A stretch of DNA of 64,000 bases from Haliotis asinina (lineage: Eukaryota > Mollusca > Gastropoda > Lepetellida > Haliotidae): NCBI RefSeq assembly GCF_037392515.1, contig NC_090288.1:60559673-60623672 (forward strand), read 5' to 3'. Numbering within the stretch: the stretch's first letter is position 1; each line of letters starts with the position of its first letter. The notes under the pieces were generated by a model that did not search any database, was not told the DNA's origin, and worked only from the letters and a program-made list of their open reading frames with translations. The translations under genes were made by a program, and so were the position numbers. Of this stretch, positions 60,501 to 63,500 are shown piece after piece.

Positions 60501-63500
60501 TGCTCCTGAATATTCAGACACACCCCTTCATTACAAGTTCAGGTAAGTATCAGATAGAAAGTGTTGTTTTTCATCACAAGTGTCTTGCATGTTTTGGAAG
60601 AAATAAGTGAAACACCAGGAAAATAATTTGAGTCAATTTTGAGAACACTGATGCAAATTATGAAGGTGAAGGTAACTATTTGAAATAACCTGTATATTTA
60701 GTGAACTGACTCCAGTTTTTCAAGAAGGTAAGGCAAGAGGCATTATATTTGTTGTGTTTATTTTATCATCAAAACTAAACTCATATGCATCAAAACAGAA
60801 CAAAAATCCCCCAAATAGGAAAATAAACATAAAACAGCAGCAATATCCTCTAAAACCGATGCTCGGTAATGGAAAACTAATCATCTGAAATGGAAACAAA
60901 CCTTGCATATCAGCTACAACAGCGCACGAGAACAGTTGCAGAGCATACAAAGCGGCAATCATAGCATCCAAAAACGGCAGTAATAGAATCCCGAAACAAC
61001 ATAAAAGTCATCAAAGATGGTGACAAGGAAAGATGTTTTTCATCACTATAAGTCTTGAAAACTTGATGGTGGATGTAGCACATCAACCCCTACTGTGGTA
61101 ATCTCTAAAACCCATGTTCATACCTCACAGTGCCAGCCTCGCAATTCTGCACTATTTGGGCCCATGTTTGGTCCCATTGTTTCGGTTTTAGATGATATTT
61201 TGCCATTTTGGAAGTTGTTTTCCTATTTTGTTGATTTTTGTTCTGTTTTGGCCTACATGTTCAGTTTTGATGATTTGTTCACTGTTTTTATGGTACATAA
61301 GGGTGTGAATGTTGGCATTTCAACATTTTCAACATTCAACAAGTCATGGTGACATTATGTGATTATGGCCTCTATGGGACTATGTCCTTTATGGGACTGC
61401 TGACAATATGGGACCATGGCCTCTATAGGCTCACTGACACTAAGGGACCATGGCCTCTATGGGCCTGCTGACACTATGGGACCATGGCCTCAATGGGCCT
61501 GCTGACACTATGGGACCATGGCCTCTATGGCACTGCAGACTCTATGGGACCATGGCCTCTGTGGGACTGCTGACACTATAGGATTATGGCCTCTATAGGC
61601 CCGCTGACAATATGGGACCATGGCCTCTATAGGCCCGCTGACACTATGGGACCATGGCCTCCATAGGCCCGCTGACACTATGGACCATGGCTCTATTAGC
61701 CCACTGACACAATGGGATCATGGCCTCTATGAGCCTGTTGACACTATGTGACCATGGCCTCTATGAGCCACTTGAAACTATTTGACTATGACCTCCATGG
61801 GACTGCTGATGCAATGTGACCATGGCATATTTGTTCTGCTGACACTATTGGCTGTATGGGACTGCTGACACTATTGGCTGTATGGGGCTCTTGACACTAT
61901 TGGCGGTATGGGACTGCTGACACTATTGGCTGTATAGGGCTCTTGACACTATTGGCTGTATGGGACTGCTGACACTATTGGCTGTATGGGACTGCTGACA
62001 CTATTGGCTGTATGGGACTGCAGACACTATTTGCTGTATGGGGCTGCAGACACTATTGGCTGTATGGGACTGCTGATACTATTGGCTGTATGGGGCTGCA
62101 GACACTATTGGCTGTATGGGACTGCTGATACTATTTGCTGTATGGGGCTGCAGACACTATTGGCTGTATGGGACTGCTGACACTATTGGCTGTATGGGAC
62201 TGCAGACACTATTGGCTGTATGGGGCTGCAGACACTATTGGCTGTATGGGACTGCTGATACTATTGGCTGTATGGGGCTGCAGACACTATTGGCTGTATG
62301 GGACTGCTGATACTATTGGCTGTATGGGGCTGCAGACACTATTGGCTGTATGGGACTGCTGATACTATTTGCTGTATGGGGCTGCAGACACTATTGGCTG
62401 TATGAGGGTGCTGACACTATTGGCTGTATGGGACTGCTGACACTACTGACTGTATGAGACTGCTGACACTATTGGCTGTATGGAGCTGCAGACACTATTG
62501 GCTGTATGGGGCTGCAGACAATATTGGCTGTATGGGGCTGCAGACACTATTGGCTGTATGAGGCTGCTGACACTATTGGCTCTGTGGGGCTACAGACACT
62601 ACTGGCTGTATGGGGCTGCTGACACTATTGGCCGTATGGGGCTGCTGACACTATTGGCTCTGTGGGGCTGCAGACACAGTGGCTCTATTGGATTGTTGCA
62701 TTATAGCAGGCACCCGAGCCAGTGTCACCACCTCCACAATAAGACTGACAGCTGTCAGTACTTGCCACAGACCTTCTTGGGTGTATTAGCTCCCAGTACC
62801 GAATTTGAATGCCTGACTGATGAGTTCAACTTAACTATAGGCAACAATTAGCCCTCTTCATTGAAAACTGCTTCACTGTTGTAGTTGGTTCCCACGAGGT
62901 GTTTTGATGAACTGTCTCGCAGGTGCAAAATACCTGAAAAACAAACAGGTAAATACATTTATGCCTTGGTCTGAGTAAACATCAAACTGAAGGGGTCTGA
63001 TCACTTCCTCCTTCAGAAATCCTTTTGAAAATTACACGTAAAAATGTCTTCCTGAAAAAAAATATAATTCCATTAAGATTCACCAATGTGTAAAAGTCTG
63101 TTTTTTAATAATTGACAAACGAATTAAAGCTTTTTGTACAGACATATCAGATAGTGTATTTAGAAATACTATATTTTAAATTTAGAAGTTAATGTAATGT
63201 AAAGTAGCTGTTTCTGAGGGAAGATGACCCATGTGTTGTCTGATGCAGATGGTGGAGGTCACCCCGGGTGGGGGCTTACTGGATGCTGTAGAGCCTCTCA
63301 AATTCATGCCTGGTTTCAACTTGGAGGGGTTTCCCAACAGAGACTCAACTGCCTACATTGAGAAATATGGCATTGAATCTGCAGAAACTGTGCTCAGAGG
63401 CACCATCAGATATGAGGTAAATATGAGGCTAATTCAGCTAAGGGGCACCATCATGCCTGAGGCAAAATGATCTTGGGGTTACCATCAGAATAGCAAAACT

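Noticed and set aside
61986-62851. Long open frames with repeated [14 protein letters not shown]-type peptides
   Set aside because: They are translations of the 26-bp minisatellite. 26 is not a multiple of three, so all frames repeat every 78 bases without stops. No gene.
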